A stretch of DNA of 64,000 bases, taken from positions 1-64,000 of the forward strand of contig CASFTB010000002.1 of NCBI GenBank assembly GCA_949297575.1, read 5' to 3'. This document shows, piece by piece, positions 16,340-25,490 of this stretch. Source of the DNA: an uncultured Bacillota bacterium. Its GTDB lineage: Bacteria; Bacillota; Clostridia; Christensenellales; Borkfalkiaceae. The first letter of the stretch is position 1. Every line of letters begins with the position of its first letter. The notes under the pieces are model-generated. The model was not told the DNA's origin. It did not search any database and worked only from the letters and a program-made list of their open reading frames with translations. Made by a program: the position numbers and the translations under genes.

Positions 16340-17962
16340 TTATTTCAACATTTCCCCGTAAATCGCTTCGTATTCCTTGGCGGAACGCTGCCAGCTGAAG
16401 TCCGAAGACATCGCTCTTCTGACAAGCTCCGGCCAGAAATCTTTATTGTAATAGCAATTGATCGCCTCGCGAATTACGTACAACATATCATATGCGTTGT
16501 AATTGGCAAAGGTAAAGCCGTTTCCGCCTGCCCCTACAGGCTTGATGCTGTCATACAGCCCGCCCGTCTCGCGAACGATCGGCACGGTGCCGTAGCGGCA
16601 GGCGATCATCTGCGACAGGCCGCAGGGTTCAGACTTGGAAGGCATCAGGAACAGATCGGCGCCCGAATATATCTTTCTCGACAGGTCGGGATTAAAGGCG
16701 ATGATCGTGACGAGCTTGCCGACATAGCGCCGCGCAAGGTCGGAAAAATAATTTTCGTAAGCGGAATCCCCTTTCCCCAGGATGATGACCTGAACGTCCT
16801 GCCGGAGCACCTCTTCGATGACCGTGCGCACGAGGTCGAGCCCCTTGTGCGCGACGAGGCGGGAGATGACTGCAATGACGGGCGTATCCGGTTTGACGGG
16901 AAGGTTGAACATCTTTTGCAGCTCTTCTTTGCACTTCTTTTTCGGCGAGAGATCGTCGATGTTGTAGTGTGCAAAAATAGACTTATCCGTCTGCGGGTCA
17001 TAGGAAACCGTATCGATACCGTTCAGCACCCCGAAGAGCTTGAACTCGTTCCTGCGGACGATGGGATCGAGGCCGTGCGAATAGTACGGGTCCTTGATCT
17101 CCTGCGCATAGCGGGGGCTGACCGTAGAGAATTTTTCACTGCATTCGATGGCCGCCTTCATCAGGTTGATGCATTTATTGTACTCAAGCAAGTATTTCCA
17201 CGTATTGGAGATGCCGAAGAGGTCCTCCAGGATGTCAAGGGAATACTTTCCCTGATACTCGATGTTGTGGATGGTGAACAGGGAACGGATGTACTGGTAC
17301 TCGGGGCGGAAACAATAGATCGTTTTCAGATAGATCGCCGCGAGCGCCGCCTGCCAGTCGTGGCAGTGCATGACTTCGGGATAGAAGTTCAGAAACGGCA
17401 TGATCTCCATGACGCTGCGGCAGAAGAAAGCAAAGCGTTCGCCGTCATCGTAGTACCCGTAGCACCCGGGGCGCTTGAAGTAGTATTCATTGTCGATGAA
17501 ATAGAAGGTGACGTTGTTCTCTTCATAGCTGAAGATGCCGCAGTACTGGTTGCGCCAGGCGAGGGGCACGAAGATATTGCCTACATATTTGAACTTGCTG
17601 CGATAATCCCACGAAATATCGGAATACAGAGGGATGACGACGCGGACATCGAAATTGTCATTTGCGGCTATCGATTTGGAAAGCGAGCCGATGACTTCGG
17701 CCAGCCCGCCCGTTGCGATAAAGGGCGTCGCTTCCGATGCGACAAACAAGATCTTCTTTTTCGGCACGACGATGACCTCCGGTGCTGTTTCTTCTTCCTT
17801 CAAAGCTTCGGGGGCTTGCTGTTCGGCCTCTTTCGCCTTCACTTTGAGCTCTTCCACAGATGCAGGTTCGGGCGTAGGCGCGGCCTTTTTGCGCGTGCGC
17901 GCTGCGGGCTTCTTCACCTCTTCCTCCCCTTCCTTTTTTACGGCTTTTTTCTTCGCCGGCAT
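16340..17962 (-). CDS. glgA: Glycogen synthase (GT5) with charged N-terminal extension
   Basis: 540 residues against about 475 in typical GlgA. It transfers glucose from ADP-glucose to growing alpha-1,4-glucan. The first ~70 residues are an extra Lys/Ala/Pro-rich segment (MPAKKKAVKK..., RTRKKAAP) turning acidic before KKKILFVASEATPF. The ADP-glucose loop normally written KTGGL reads A83-TGGL, and the following D-V is E-V. The rest is standard: HNIEYQGKY, SPRYAQEI, GVLNGIDT and the C-terminal SEPCGLSQMIACRYG with ETGGL. GAGGAGG lies upstream. The extension could be a protein- or glucan-binding tail; that is inference. Confidence 0.93.
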   Translation of the reverse strand: MPAKKKAVKKEGEEEVKKPAARTRKKAAPTPEPASVEELKVKAKEAEQQAPEALKEEETAPEVIVVPKKKILFVASEATPFIATGGLAEVIGSLSKSIAANDNFDVRVVIPLYSDISWDYRSKFKYVGNIFVPLAWRNQYCGIFSYEENNVTFYFIDNEYYFKRPGCYGYYDDGERFAFFCRSVMEIMPFLNFYPEVMHCHDWQAALAAIYLKTIYCFRPEYQYIRSLFTIHNIEYQGKYSLDILEDLFGISNTWKYLLEYNKCINLMKAAIECSEKFSTVSPRYAQEIKDPYYSHGLDPIVRRNEFKLFGVLNGIDTVSYDPQTDKSIFAHYNIDDLSPKKKCKEELQKMFNLPVKPDTPVIAVISRLVAHKGLDLVRTVIEEVLRQDVQVIILGKGDSAYENYFSDLARRYVGKLVTIIAFNPDLSRKIYSGADLFLMPSKSEPCGLSQMIACRYGTVPIVRETGGLYDSIKPVGAGGNGFTFANYNAYDMLYVIREAINCYYNKDFWPELVRRAMSSDFSWQRSAKEYEAIYGEMLK

Positions 17963-18009
17963 ATCATTTTACCTCCTCATCGATATTTTCGAATATTTGG
18001 ATCATAGTT

Positions 18010-19116
18010 TCAGATCATTGTACCCTTCGCCAGGAAATACGGCTGCACTTCACAGCCGGACAGAATCCTGTGGTCGCGGATGACGACGTTTTTGTCGGTT
18101 ATGACGCAGTTGAGCTGCACGTTGTCGCCGATGACCGTATCCTGCATGACGATGGAATTGCGTACCACGGAATTTTTGCCGACTTTCACCCCGCGGAACA
18201 GGATGCTGTTTTCCACCTTCCCCTCGACGACACAGCCGTCGGACACGAGAGAGTTGGAAACGACGGATTCGTTGCCGTACTTGGAGGGCGCCGAGTCGCG
18301 AACTTTCGTGTAGATATCTCTGGCACTGAAGAGCTCGTCGCGGACGGATTTGTCGAGCAGTTCCATGTTGTGCTTGAAATAGGACGCGAGCGAATCGATG
18401 GTTGCATGATACCCCTCGAAGTCATACGCGTAGATCTTCATGCCCTTGATATTGCGCCTGAGCACATCCTCGCGGAAATCGCTGTAACCGTTGGAGACGG
18501 CGTCGGAAATGATTGTCTGCAGCAGGCTGCGGCGCAGCACCATGATATTGATATAGAATTTGCTCTTCTTTTTCCCGCGCTCGTTGATATCGATCCCGAC
18601 GACACGGCCGGTCTCATCGACCTTGACGACCGTATATTCGGCCTTGCCGGAGAGCTCTTCGGAATGGGTCACGAGGGTGATATCCGCCTGTTTATCTTCA
18701 TGATAATCGATTATTTCCGAAAAGTCGATGCGGTAAACGCCGTCACAGTCGCAGAGAACGACATATTCTTCATTGCGGCGGTTGATGAATTCGGAAATGC
18801 TCTTGAGCGCTTCGAGGCGGTTTTTGTACAGGCCGGCGTTATCGAAATCACCGAAGGGCGGAAGAAGGATCATGCCGCCTGTCTTGCGGGCGAGGTCCCA
18901 GTCCTTTCCGCTCCCGAGGTGGTCCATCAAAGACTGATAATTGTTTTTCGTGATAATGCCCACCGTCGTAATGCCGGAGTTGACCATATTGGAAAGGGTA
19001 AAATCGATCAGACGATATCTCCCTCCGTACGGGAGCGACCCCATCGTCCTGCGGCGGGAAAGCTCCGGGATGTTCTCATCATGGATATTGGAAAAAATAA
19101 TACCGACAGCGGACAT
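18010..19116 (-). CDS. glgD: Glucose-1-phosphate adenylyltransferase regulatory subunit
   Basis: 368 residues, nucleotidyltransferase fold with a left-handed beta-helix C-terminus (SILFRGVKVGKNSVVRNSIV). Where GlgC has the GGQGSRL nucleotide loop, this protein has IFSNIHDENIPELSRRRTMGSLP, the mark of the catalytically weak GlgD subunit that forms a heteromer with GlgC in Bacillota. The start lies one base after the glgC stop and its ribosome binding site (AGGGGAGGAAG) is inside glgC, so the two subunits are translationally coupled. Confidence 0.93.
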   Translation of the reverse strand: MSAVGIIFSNIHDENIPELSRRRTMGSLPYGGRYRLIDFTLSNMVNSGITTVGIITKNNYQSLMDHLGSGKDWDLARKTGGMILLPPFGDFDNAGLYKNRLEALKSISEFINRRNEEYVVLCDCDGVYRIDFSEIIDYHEDKQADITLVTHSEELSGKAEYTVVKVDETGRVVGIDINERGKKKSKFYINIMVLRRSLLQTIISDAVSNGYSDFREDVLRRNIKGMKIYAYDFEGYHATIDSLASYFKHNMELLDKSVRDELFSARDIYTKVRDSAPSKYGNESVVSNSLVSDGCVVEGKVENSILFRGVKVGKNSVVRNSIVMQDTVIGDNVQLNCVITDKNVVIRDHRILSGCEVQPYFLAKGTMI

Positions 19117-19117
19117 T

Positions 19118-20323
19118 TTATGCTTCCTCCCCTTCCTTGATATTCTTATCGATCATGGCGCCGGCCGCGATCTTTGCTTTGTCTCCGACGATCACGCCCC
19201 TGCCGATCACCGCGATGCCCTTTGCGGTCTCTTTGTCTTCGCCGACAGTTACGCCTTCTCCCAGGGTCACGCTCTCGTCGATGATGGAATAGGTGACCTT
19301 CGACCCTGCCTTGACAACCGTTCCGCTCATGATGACGGAATCTTTGACCACGGCGCCCTTTTCAATGATGACGTTGCTGGACAGCACGGAATTGATGACG
19401 GTGCCGTACACCTCGCACCCGAGGGCGACCATCGAATTTTTCACTTCCGAGCCTTCGCCGAAGTATTCGGGGGGAGCGAGGGGGTTGCGCGAGTGGATCT
19501 TCCAGGAATTGTCAGCTACGTCGAAATTGGGCGTGTCGCCGAGCAGATCCATATTCGCCTCCCACAGCGAAGAGATCGTGCCGACGTCTTTCCAGTACCC
19601 TTCAAAGCGATAGGCAAACATGCGCTCACCAGCCGCCAGCATCGCGGGAAGGACGTTTTTGCCGAAGTCCTTGGAAGAATTCGGATCGTCATCGTCCAGC
19701 TCGAGATATTTATACATCTTTTCGGCCGTAAAGATATAGACACCCATCGAAGCGAGGTTGCTCTTCGGCTGTTTGGGCTTTTCCTCAAACTCATAGACGG
19801 ATCCGTCCTCGTTCGTGTTGAGGATGCCGAAGCGGGAGGCCTCTTTCAGCGGGACTTCTATCGCGGCGATGGTGCAGTCCGCATTATTGTCGATGTGTGC
19901 GCGCAGCATCTTACTGTAATCCATCTTATAGATATGATCACCCGAAAGAATGAGCACGTACTCCGGATTGTACATCTTAATAAAATTAAGATTTTGATAG
20001 ATCGCGTTCGCCGTTCCTTCGTACCACGCAGACTTCGCCTTCTTCTGATACGGCGACAAGACGTGTACTCCCCCAAAGTTGCGGTCGAGATCCCAAGGCT
20101 GTCCGTTTCCGATATACTCGTTGAGCACGAGCGGCTGATACTGCGTGAGCACGCCGACCGTGTCGATCCCCGAATTGATACAGTTGGACAGCGGGAAATC
20201 GATGATCCGATACTTTGCGCCGAACGGAACTGCCGGTTTTGCGATATTATTGGTCAGCGCGTAGAGCCTGCTCCCCTGCCCGCCGGCCAGCAACATTGCA
20301 ACGCATTCCTTCTTTCTTTGCAT
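19118..20323 (-). CDS. glgC: Glucose-1-phosphate adenylyltransferase catalytic subunit
   Basis: 401 residues, making ADP-glucose from ATP and glucose-1-phosphate, the committed step of glycogen synthesis. The N-terminal loop [25 protein letters not shown], the [11 protein letters not shown] region, the sugar-binding [10 protein letters not shown] and [14 protein letters not shown] are all present, with a beta-helix C-terminus. ATG 20323 is chosen over ATG 20329 because the GGGGG before it then has about eight bases of spacing. Second gene of the operon, 68 bases after glgB. Confidence 0.95.
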   Translation of the reverse strand: MQRKKECVAMLLAGGQGSRLYALTNNIAKPAVPFGAKYRIIDFPLSNCINSGIDTVGVLTQYQPLVLNEYIGNGQPWDLDRNFGGVHVLSPYQKKAKSAWYEGTANAIYQNLNFIKMYNPEYVLILSGDHIYKMDYSKMLRAHIDNNADCTIAAIEVPLKEASRFGILNTNEDGSVYEFEEKPKQPKSNLASMGVYIFTAEKMYKYLELDDDDPNSSKDFGKNVLPAMLAAGERMFAYRFEGYWKDVGTISSLWEANMDLLGDTPNFDVADNSWKIHSRNPLAPPEYFGEGSEVKNSMVALGCEVYGTVINSVLSSNVIIEKGAVVKDSVIMSGTVVKAGSKVTYSIIDESVTLGEGVTVGEDKETAKGIAVIGRGVIVGDKAKIAAGAMIDKNIKEGEEA

Positions 20324-20391
20324 ATGCATAACCCCCAAACAAAAATATTTATATAAACAATACTTTCCTCTATCCCCGTTTATGACGCGAA

Positions 20392-22275
20392 TCAGAGGAT
20401 TTTTTGCAGATATACACAGGTAAACTTAGGAAGCTCGATCTTGATGGAATATTCCTTTCCGTGGCTCGGCTTGCGCTCCGTATTGAAGATGCGTTTACGG
20501 AGTTCATCGTTTCCGCCGAACTTCGGGTGGTCCGTATTGAATACGACTTTATATTTCCCTTTCGGTACGCCGAGCCTGTAATTTTCCGTCTTTGCGCCGG
20601 AAAAGTTGATGACGACGAGGTAAGAATTTCCCTCCTTGTCGCGGCGCATATACGCGAGCACGTTTCTGTCGGCGTCGTTGGGAGCGATCCATTCAAACCC
20701 GTCCCACGAATCTTCGATCTCGTGCATGGCGGGCGTATCCCGATAGAACGCATTGAGCGCCGCATTCATGTCGGACAATTTTTTGTGGAGAGGATACTCT
20801 TTCAGGAAAAATTCGAGACCCTCTTTATAATTCCACTCCTTGAACTGTCCGAACTCACAGCCCATAAAGAGCAGTTTTTTGCCGGGGTGCGACATCATGT
20901 ATCCCATAAAGGCGCGTACATTCGCAAACTTGTCTTCATAATTCCCGGGCATTTTGTCGATCAGGGAATGCTTGCCGTATACGACTTCGTCGTGCGAAAT
21001 GGGCAGAACATAGTTTTCCGTAAAGGCATACATCATCGAGAAGGTAAGTTTATTGTGGTTGCCCTTCCGGAAATACGGGTCTGTCTGCATGTAGTCGAGC
21101 ACGTCGTTCATCCAGCCCATGTTCCATTTGAAGTTGAACCCGAGCCCGCCGATATCCACGGGCTTGGTGACCAACGGCCATGCGGTAGACTCCTCCGCGA
21201 TCATCAAAGCGTCGGGATATTGGGAAAAGACCGTCGAATTGAGCCTGCGCAGAAATTCGATCGCCTCGAGGTTTTTGTTCTCCCCGTATTTATTGGGGAG
21301 CCACTCGCCGGGCCGCTTGTCGTAGTCGAGGTACAGCATGGAGGCGACGGCATCCACGCGAAGGCCGTCGATATGGAATTTATCGAAGAAAAAAACGGCG
21401 TTCGAAATGAGGAAAGAGAGGATCTCGTTCCTGCCGTAATCAAAGCGGCGCGTTCCCCAGCTCTTGTGCTCCTGCCTGTCCCACGCGGGGCTCTCGTACA
21501 GGGGCTCACCGTCAAATTCATACAGGCCGTGCGCGTCCTTCGGGAAGTGCGCTGGTACCCAATCCATGATCACGCCGATGCCGTTTTTGTGGCACTCGTC
21601 GATCAGGCGCATGAAGTCGTGCGGCGTGCCGAGGCGGGAAGTGATCGCGTAATACCCCGTCACCTGGTAACCCCAGGATCCGTCATACGGATATTCGCTG
21701 AGGGGCATAAACTCGATATGCGTATACCCCATCTCCTTGACATAAGGGATGAGTTCGTCGATCAGTTTGTTGAAGTCGAAGAAATTGCCGTCCCCGTATT
21801 GCCTCCAGGAAAGCGCATTCATCTCATAGATATTCATCGGAGAGGAATACGGGTTCCTTTCCCTGCGCTTTTTGAGATACTCTTTGTCGGACCAGCGGAA
21901 GCCGTCCATGTTATAGGTCTTGGACGCCGTCTTCGAGGGCGTTTCCGCATGGAAAGCATACGGATCCGCTTTATAGAGGAAGCGCCCGTCGTGCGTGCGG
22001 ATACAGTATTTATATACGGAAAATTCCTTTATCCCCTCGATAAAGACGGACCAGGTCTCGCCGTCGAGCAGACGCTCCATCTTGTTCGCATCGGGATCCC
22101 ACTCATTGAAATCCCCGACGACGGATACTTCCGCCGCGTGCGGCGCCCATACCCTGAAGCGGTATCCTTTGCGCCCATCGTCCTTTTCCGGGTGCGCCCC
22201 GAAAAAATCATACGCTTTGAAATTTTCCCCGTGATGGAAGACATATAAAGGGAAATCGACAACTGACTGCATCAT
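20392..22275 (-). CDS. glgB: 1,4-alpha-glucan branching enzyme
   Basis: 627 residues, GH13 enzyme that makes alpha-1,6 branches. A CBM48 N-domain ([21 protein letters not shown], about 40-60) precedes the barrel with [26 protein letters not shown] carrying the nucleophile Asp, [10 protein letters not shown] with the catalytic Glu, and SHDEV with the third acid. The double N-terminal CBM48 of some proteobacterial enzymes is absent, normal for Bacillota. GGAGG lies four bases before ATG 22275; the adjacent ATG at 22272 is equally possible. First gene of the operon behind a strong promoter. Confidence 0.95.
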   Translation of the reverse strand: MMQSVVDFPLYVFHHGENFKAYDFFGAHPEKDDGRKGYRFRVWAPHAAEVSVVGDFNEWDPDANKMERLLDGETWSVFIEGIKEFSVYKYCIRTHDGRFLYKADPYAFHAETPSKTASKTYNMDGFRWSDKEYLKKRRERNPYSSPMNIYEMNALSWRQYGDGNFFDFNKLIDELIPYVKEMGYTHIEFMPLSEYPYDGSWGYQVTGYYAITSRLGTPHDFMRLIDECHKNGIGVIMDWVPAHFPKDAHGLYEFDGEPLYESPAWDRQEHKSWGTRRFDYGRNEILSFLISNAVFFFDKFHIDGLRVDAVASMLYLDYDKRPGEWLPNKYGENKNLEAIEFLRRLNSTVFSQYPDALMIAEESTAWPLVTKPVDIGGLGFNFKWNMGWMNDVLDYMQTDPYFRKGNHNKLTFSMMYAFTENYVLPISHDEVVYGKHSLIDKMPGNYEDKFANVRAFMGYMMSHPGKKLLFMGCEFGQFKEWNYKEGLEFFLKEYPLHKKLSDMNAALNAFYRDTPAMHEIEDSWDGFEWIAPNDADRNVLAYMRRDKEGNSYLVVINFSGAKTENYRLGVPKGKYKVVFNTDHPKFGGNDELRKRIFNTERKPSHGKEYSIKIELPKFTCVYLQKIL

Positions 22276-22287
22276 TTATCCTCCGCA

Positions 22288-22343
22288 ATTCGGATCCATC
22301 CCGAATCCTATATTATTATACAATAAAAATAAACGCTTTTCAA
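22288..22343 (-). promoter_or_regulatory. Promoter of the glycogen operon with an adjacent inverted repeat
   Basis: On the minus strand TTGAAA (22338-22343), a 17-base spacer and TATAAT (22315-22320). Just past the expected start, ATTCGG-GATGGAT-CCGAAT (22288-22306) forms an inverted repeat that could be an operator or leader hairpin, sitting before the GGAGG of glgB. Confidence 0.7.
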
Positions 22344-22475
22344 CAGTTATACGAAAAAAGTCAGAATTTTTTGCATATTAATTACAATATCTGCTTCGTT
22401 TTTGCGAAGAAAAGCTAAATATTGCACAAAATGCACCTAAACCGTCACAAATTGCAAGAGCGCGCGCCCGGCGGA

Positions 22476-23978
22476 TCAATCTTCCCGTATTGTTTTCCCG
22501 TATGCGAACAATCCCCTCTTATCTCTCCCGAGAGGAAGAGGGTTCTCCTGCTCGACATCCTGCTCCCACAGCAACAGCGCCATGGAATAGACGAGCGCGG
22601 GGAAAACGTGGAAGATATGATTGTCGAGCAGTGAGGTGCCGCTGATCATGAGAAAGATCGCAAAGTACAGCATCCTTTCCGCCGTGGGGCTGCGGAGCAG
22701 AAGGTTCAGGATCTGTGCAAAATGCAGCATGTATGCAAGCATGCCGGCCAGGCCGCAGCAGGCGAGCGTCTGCACGAGCAGGTTGTGGTACATATCCGGG
22801 AAGACCCAGTTTTCTATATTGATGTCCACATAAAACGGTTCGAAAAAACCTACGCCGAAGACGGGCTCTTTCAGGAAATTGAGAACGCCGTTCCACCAAA
22901 TCTCGAAGCGCTGCGAATCCCCGAAGCCACGCTCAAAAATGACGGCAAAGATCTCGACGATCTTGTCGCGCAGCGCAAGGCAAAACAGGATGCCGCAACA
23001 GACGGCGGCTATATTGAAAATACGGTAAAAAGTGCGGCGGGGGCTCTTTACCACCGATAGGACGACCATCCCCGCGACGAGCATCGCTCCCCCGACAAGC
23101 AGCGAGCTGCGGCTCAACGTAAAAGCGACCGCCCCCATCTGCACGAAGGCGAGCAGATAGAAAATCCATCCGTGGCGCAGCTTATACGCAAGATACAGCC
23201 AGGCAGGCATAAACATGGCAAGCATGCCGCCCACATTGTTGCTCATCCCCCACCCAGCGATCATGAGGTCCTTATTGATGGAGCCGTCCTCCGTAAAGAT
23301 GCTTATCGTCCCCTGCGGCGTACCGGTATGCCCGAAAAGGAGCAGTTTGGCGACCTGCAGCAGGATGACGGCGGAAGCGAGCGCGAGGATATACGCGAAG
23401 TAGATCCCCGCGTCCTCTCTTTTTCTCCTGTAAGTCCCGTAAAAGAAAAAATAGACGGCGATGTAGGAGAGCGCGATGAGCGCGCCGAAGAAAAAGTCTT
23501 TAAGGATATAGCCGGAATAAAAGATCCCGTTCAGGGTAAAGGCGAGCGCGAGGGCAAGGAGCCCGCTCTTCAACCTCGTCGGAGCGGAAATAAAATTTCT
23601 GTTTCTGCGGTGAACTACAAGGCGGAAGATCATCGCCGCCACTGCGATCGCCCCGAGCACGATGATGCCGCCGAGCACGCGCGGGTCGTTCAGAAAGGTC
23701 GCGTTGTACGGCGGCTGCGGCGTATGCTTCCAGCTCGTCGAATATACGATGAGCGCGATGGGGGCAAGCAGCGCCTTCGTATCTTCCGCAAACAGACAAA
23801 CAAAAAGAATGACGGCAACCGTCACCGCATAGACGAGGAACTCGAGCCCGCACAGAGAACTTATAAAGCAGAGCGAGGCATAAGCGGCGGGATAGTACCA
23901 GCCGTCAAAAAAACCGAGCACCGCGCGCATCCAGGGAAGATGCGCGGCTTCCTGCAATTTTAAACGTACAGCCGTCAT
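22476..23978 (-). CDS. O-antigen ligase/polymerase-like membrane protein
   Basis: 500 residues, nearly all hydrophobic, with about twelve membrane segments. A larger hydrophilic loop around FGDSQRFEIWWNGVLNFLKEPVFGVGF (split by the membrane) carries the RxxxWxxxLxxxxxxPxxGxG pattern of the Wzy_C ligase family, followed by PDMYHNLLVQTLACCG with the conserved His. Such proteins join or polymerise lipid-linked glycans on the outer face of the membrane; in a Gram-positive they serve capsule or teichuronic-type polymers. GGAGGG lies before the ATG. No other polysaccharide gene touches it. Confidence 0.8.
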   Translation of the reverse strand: MTAVRLKLQEAAHLPWMRAVLGFFDGWYYPAAYASLCFISSLCGLEFLVYAVTVAVILFVCLFAEDTKALLAPIALIVYSTSWKHTPQPPYNATFLNDPRVLGGIIVLGAIAVAAMIFRLVVHRRNRNFISAPTRLKSGLLALALAFTLNGIFYSGYILKDFFFGALIALSYIAVYFFFYGTYRRKREDAGIYFAYILALASAVILLQVAKLLLFGHTGTPQGTISIFTEDGSINKDLMIAGWGMSNNVGGMLAMFMPAWLYLAYKLRHGWIFYLLAFVQMGAVAFTLSRSSLLVGGAMLVAGMVVLSVVKSPRRTFYRIFNIAAVCCGILFCLALRDKIVEIFAVIFERGFGDSQRFEIWWNGVLNFLKEPVFGVGFFEPFYVDINIENWVFPDMYHNLLVQTLACCGLAGMLAYMLHFAQILNLLLRSPTAERMLYFAIFLMISGTSLLDNHIFHVFPALVYSMALLLWEQDVEQENPLPLGRDKRGLFAYGKTIRED

Positions 23979-24120
23979 AAACAGCCCTCCATCCTGCCTC
24001 TATATATTTTACCATCGTTCTCTCTTTTTTGCAAGCTTGCGGCACGCAAAAAAAGAATATTTTAAATCACCTTCGACTATTTCACCTCGAACAATGCAAA
24101 GCGCAAATACCGCCGAGAAG

Positions 24121-24160
24121 CAGCAAAAAGCCCTGAAAGGCGGTTTGCCTTTCAGGGCTT
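24121..24160 (-). terminator. Terminator of tRNA-Leu(GAG)
   Basis: AAGCCCTGAAAGGC-loop-GCCTTTCAGGGCTT is a perfect 14-bp stem followed on the minus strand by TTTTTGCTG, 30 bases after the tRNA. Confidence 0.9.
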
Positions 24161-24190
24161 GCCGTGGACAGCATTTTTATCCACGAAACA

Positions 24191-24275
24191 TGGTGTGAAG
24201 AATGGGACTTGAACCCACACGGATTTCTCCATACGCCCCTCAAACGTACGCGTCTGCCAATTCCGCCATCCTCAC
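24191..24275 (-). tRNA. tRNA-Leu (anticodon GAG)
   Basis: 85 bases with encoded CCA on the minus strand. Acceptor GTGAGGA pairs with TCTTCAC; anticodon stem TACGT/GCGTA encloses TTGAGGG, so the anticodon is GAG (CUC/CUU codons). A long variable arm and the T loop GGTTCAAGTCC confirm a class II leucine tRNA. Confidence 0.94.
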
Positions 24276-24319
24276 AAGCGAAAACTATTTTACAATATTC
24301 CGAGAAAAAAGTCAAGCCA

Positions 24320-24865
24320 TCAATACAGGATTTTATAACAATTCCGAAAAAAATTTATTCTGTCCACGTAGCGTGCGGTCTCGGCATACGGTATGCCCTT
24401 CAGATGCGCTCCGTCATCGCTGTACGCGCCGTCTCGAAGCCAGGAGCGGACGGTGCCTTCTCCCGCATTATATGCCGCCAGCGCCTCTCTCTCCCCCTCA
24501 AATCTCGTCAGAAGATAGCGCAGATACCACGCCCCCGCGCGAATATTCTCTGCCGGGATAAGCAGGTCGCAGGAAAACCCCGCCTGCCGTTCTATAAAGC
24601 GCGCCGTCGACGGCATGAGCTGCATCAGGCCGACCGCCCCGGCAGAACTGACGGCATCGGGGCGAAAATTGCTTTCTGCTCGCATGACGGCAAAGAGGAG
24701 CTCTTCCTCTATCCCGTACGCGGACGATGCGTCCGTCACCTCTTCTCTGTATTTTTGCGGAAAATAGAAGAGATACGCCGCGAGCGCCGAAAACAGAAAG
24801 AGGGCGGCAAAGAACAGCACACATGCGCTAATCGCTATACTTTTGTACGAGCGCCGCAACGGCAT
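24320..24865 (-). CDS. Membrane-anchored lytic transglycosylase (SLT domain)
   Basis: 181 residues. An N-terminal helix (about 11-34) anchors it outside the membrane. The SLT domain follows with the catalytic Glu in VMRAESNFRP, then GAVGLMQLMPSTA and ALAAYNAGEG, the three signature blocks of the soluble lytic transglycosylase fold. It cleaves peptidoglycan glycan strands with 1,6-anhydro formation. Its 5' end overlaps coaE by 38 bases, making a polA-coaE-slt operon. Confidence 0.9.
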   Translation of the reverse strand: MPLRRSYKSIAISACVLFFAALFLFSALAAYLFYFPQKYREEVTDASSAYGIEEELLFAVMRAESNFRPDAVSSAGAVGLMQLMPSTARFIERQAGFSCDLLIPAENIRAGAWYLRYLLTRFEGEREALAAYNAGEGTVRSWLRDGAYSDDGAHLKGIPYAETARYVDRINFFRNCYKILY

Positions 24866-25490
24866 CGGTCACCTGCCTGTTCAACGAAGAAAGATCTCCG
24901 TCGTTATATATTACAGTATGCCCGGATGGCAGGTTTTTTTCATAGTCGAACTGATTTTTCATGCGCGCCATCGCCTCCTCGGCGCTGCAGCCGTCGCGCG
25001 CGACAGTCGCGGCAATGCGGCTTTCCTCTCTGCGCAGGATGACGATGACCTCATCGAAATATTTTTCGTACCCGCCCTCAAACAGGAGAGGGATCTCGGC
25101 AAACAGAAAACGGCCTCCGGCTCTGCGCATCAGTTCAAACAGGCGGTGCATGATCGCAGGGTGCATGATCGCATTAAGATCGGCGAGAGCTTCGGCATCC
25201 GAAAAGACGATCTGTGCCAGCTTTTTTCTGTCACGTTTTCCGCCGGAAAAGCACTCCGGAAAGCGTGCAAGCATAGCCGGCAGGACCTCCGCATATCTGT
25301 CGGCAGTTTCCGTCCGCCTGCGTGACGCTCCGCCCGTTGCCAACAAAAAGTCCATGTATCTGTAAAGGCTGCGGGAGATGCGGTCGGCCGAAAAAACCGG
25401 ATATCCCATGTCCGCGATCGCGGCGAGAGCAGAAGATTTACCGCTGCCGATCCCTCCCGTCACGGCGATCAGAACTTTACTTTGCTTCAT
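24828..25490 (-). CDS. coaE: Dephospho-CoA kinase
   Basis: 220 residues from ATG 25490. The longer open frame upstream is a shadow of polA. Walker A GGIGSGKS begins at residue ~12, with the usual SADRISR a few residues later. HP.IM.R and FAEIPLLFEGGYEKYFDEVIVI match CoaE. It catalyses the last step of coenzyme A synthesis. The start lies 14 bases inside the polA 3' end; a polA-coaE neighbourhood is common in Bacillota. Confidence 0.93.
   Translation of the reverse strand: MKQSKVLIAVTGGIGSGKSSALAAIADMGYPVFSADRISRSLYRYMDFLLATGGASRRRTETADRYAEVLPAMLARFPECFSGGKRDRKKLAQIVFSDAEALADLNAIMHPAIMHRLFELMRRAGGRFLFAEIPLLFEGGYEKYFDEVIVILRREESRIAATVARDGCSAEEAMARMKNQFDYEKNLPSGHTVIYNDGDLSSLNRQVTDAVAALVQKYSD

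Noticed and set aside
14044-22248. Long plus-strand open frames opposite glgP, glgA, glgD, glgC and glgB
   Set aside because: All are mirror frames of highly conserved enzymes, with His/Asp/Val-rich compositions and no family matches.
24164-25042. Plus-strand open frame running through tRNA-Leu and antisense to the transglycosylase
   Set aside because: It crosses a well-folded tRNA and two real genes; composition is arbitrary.
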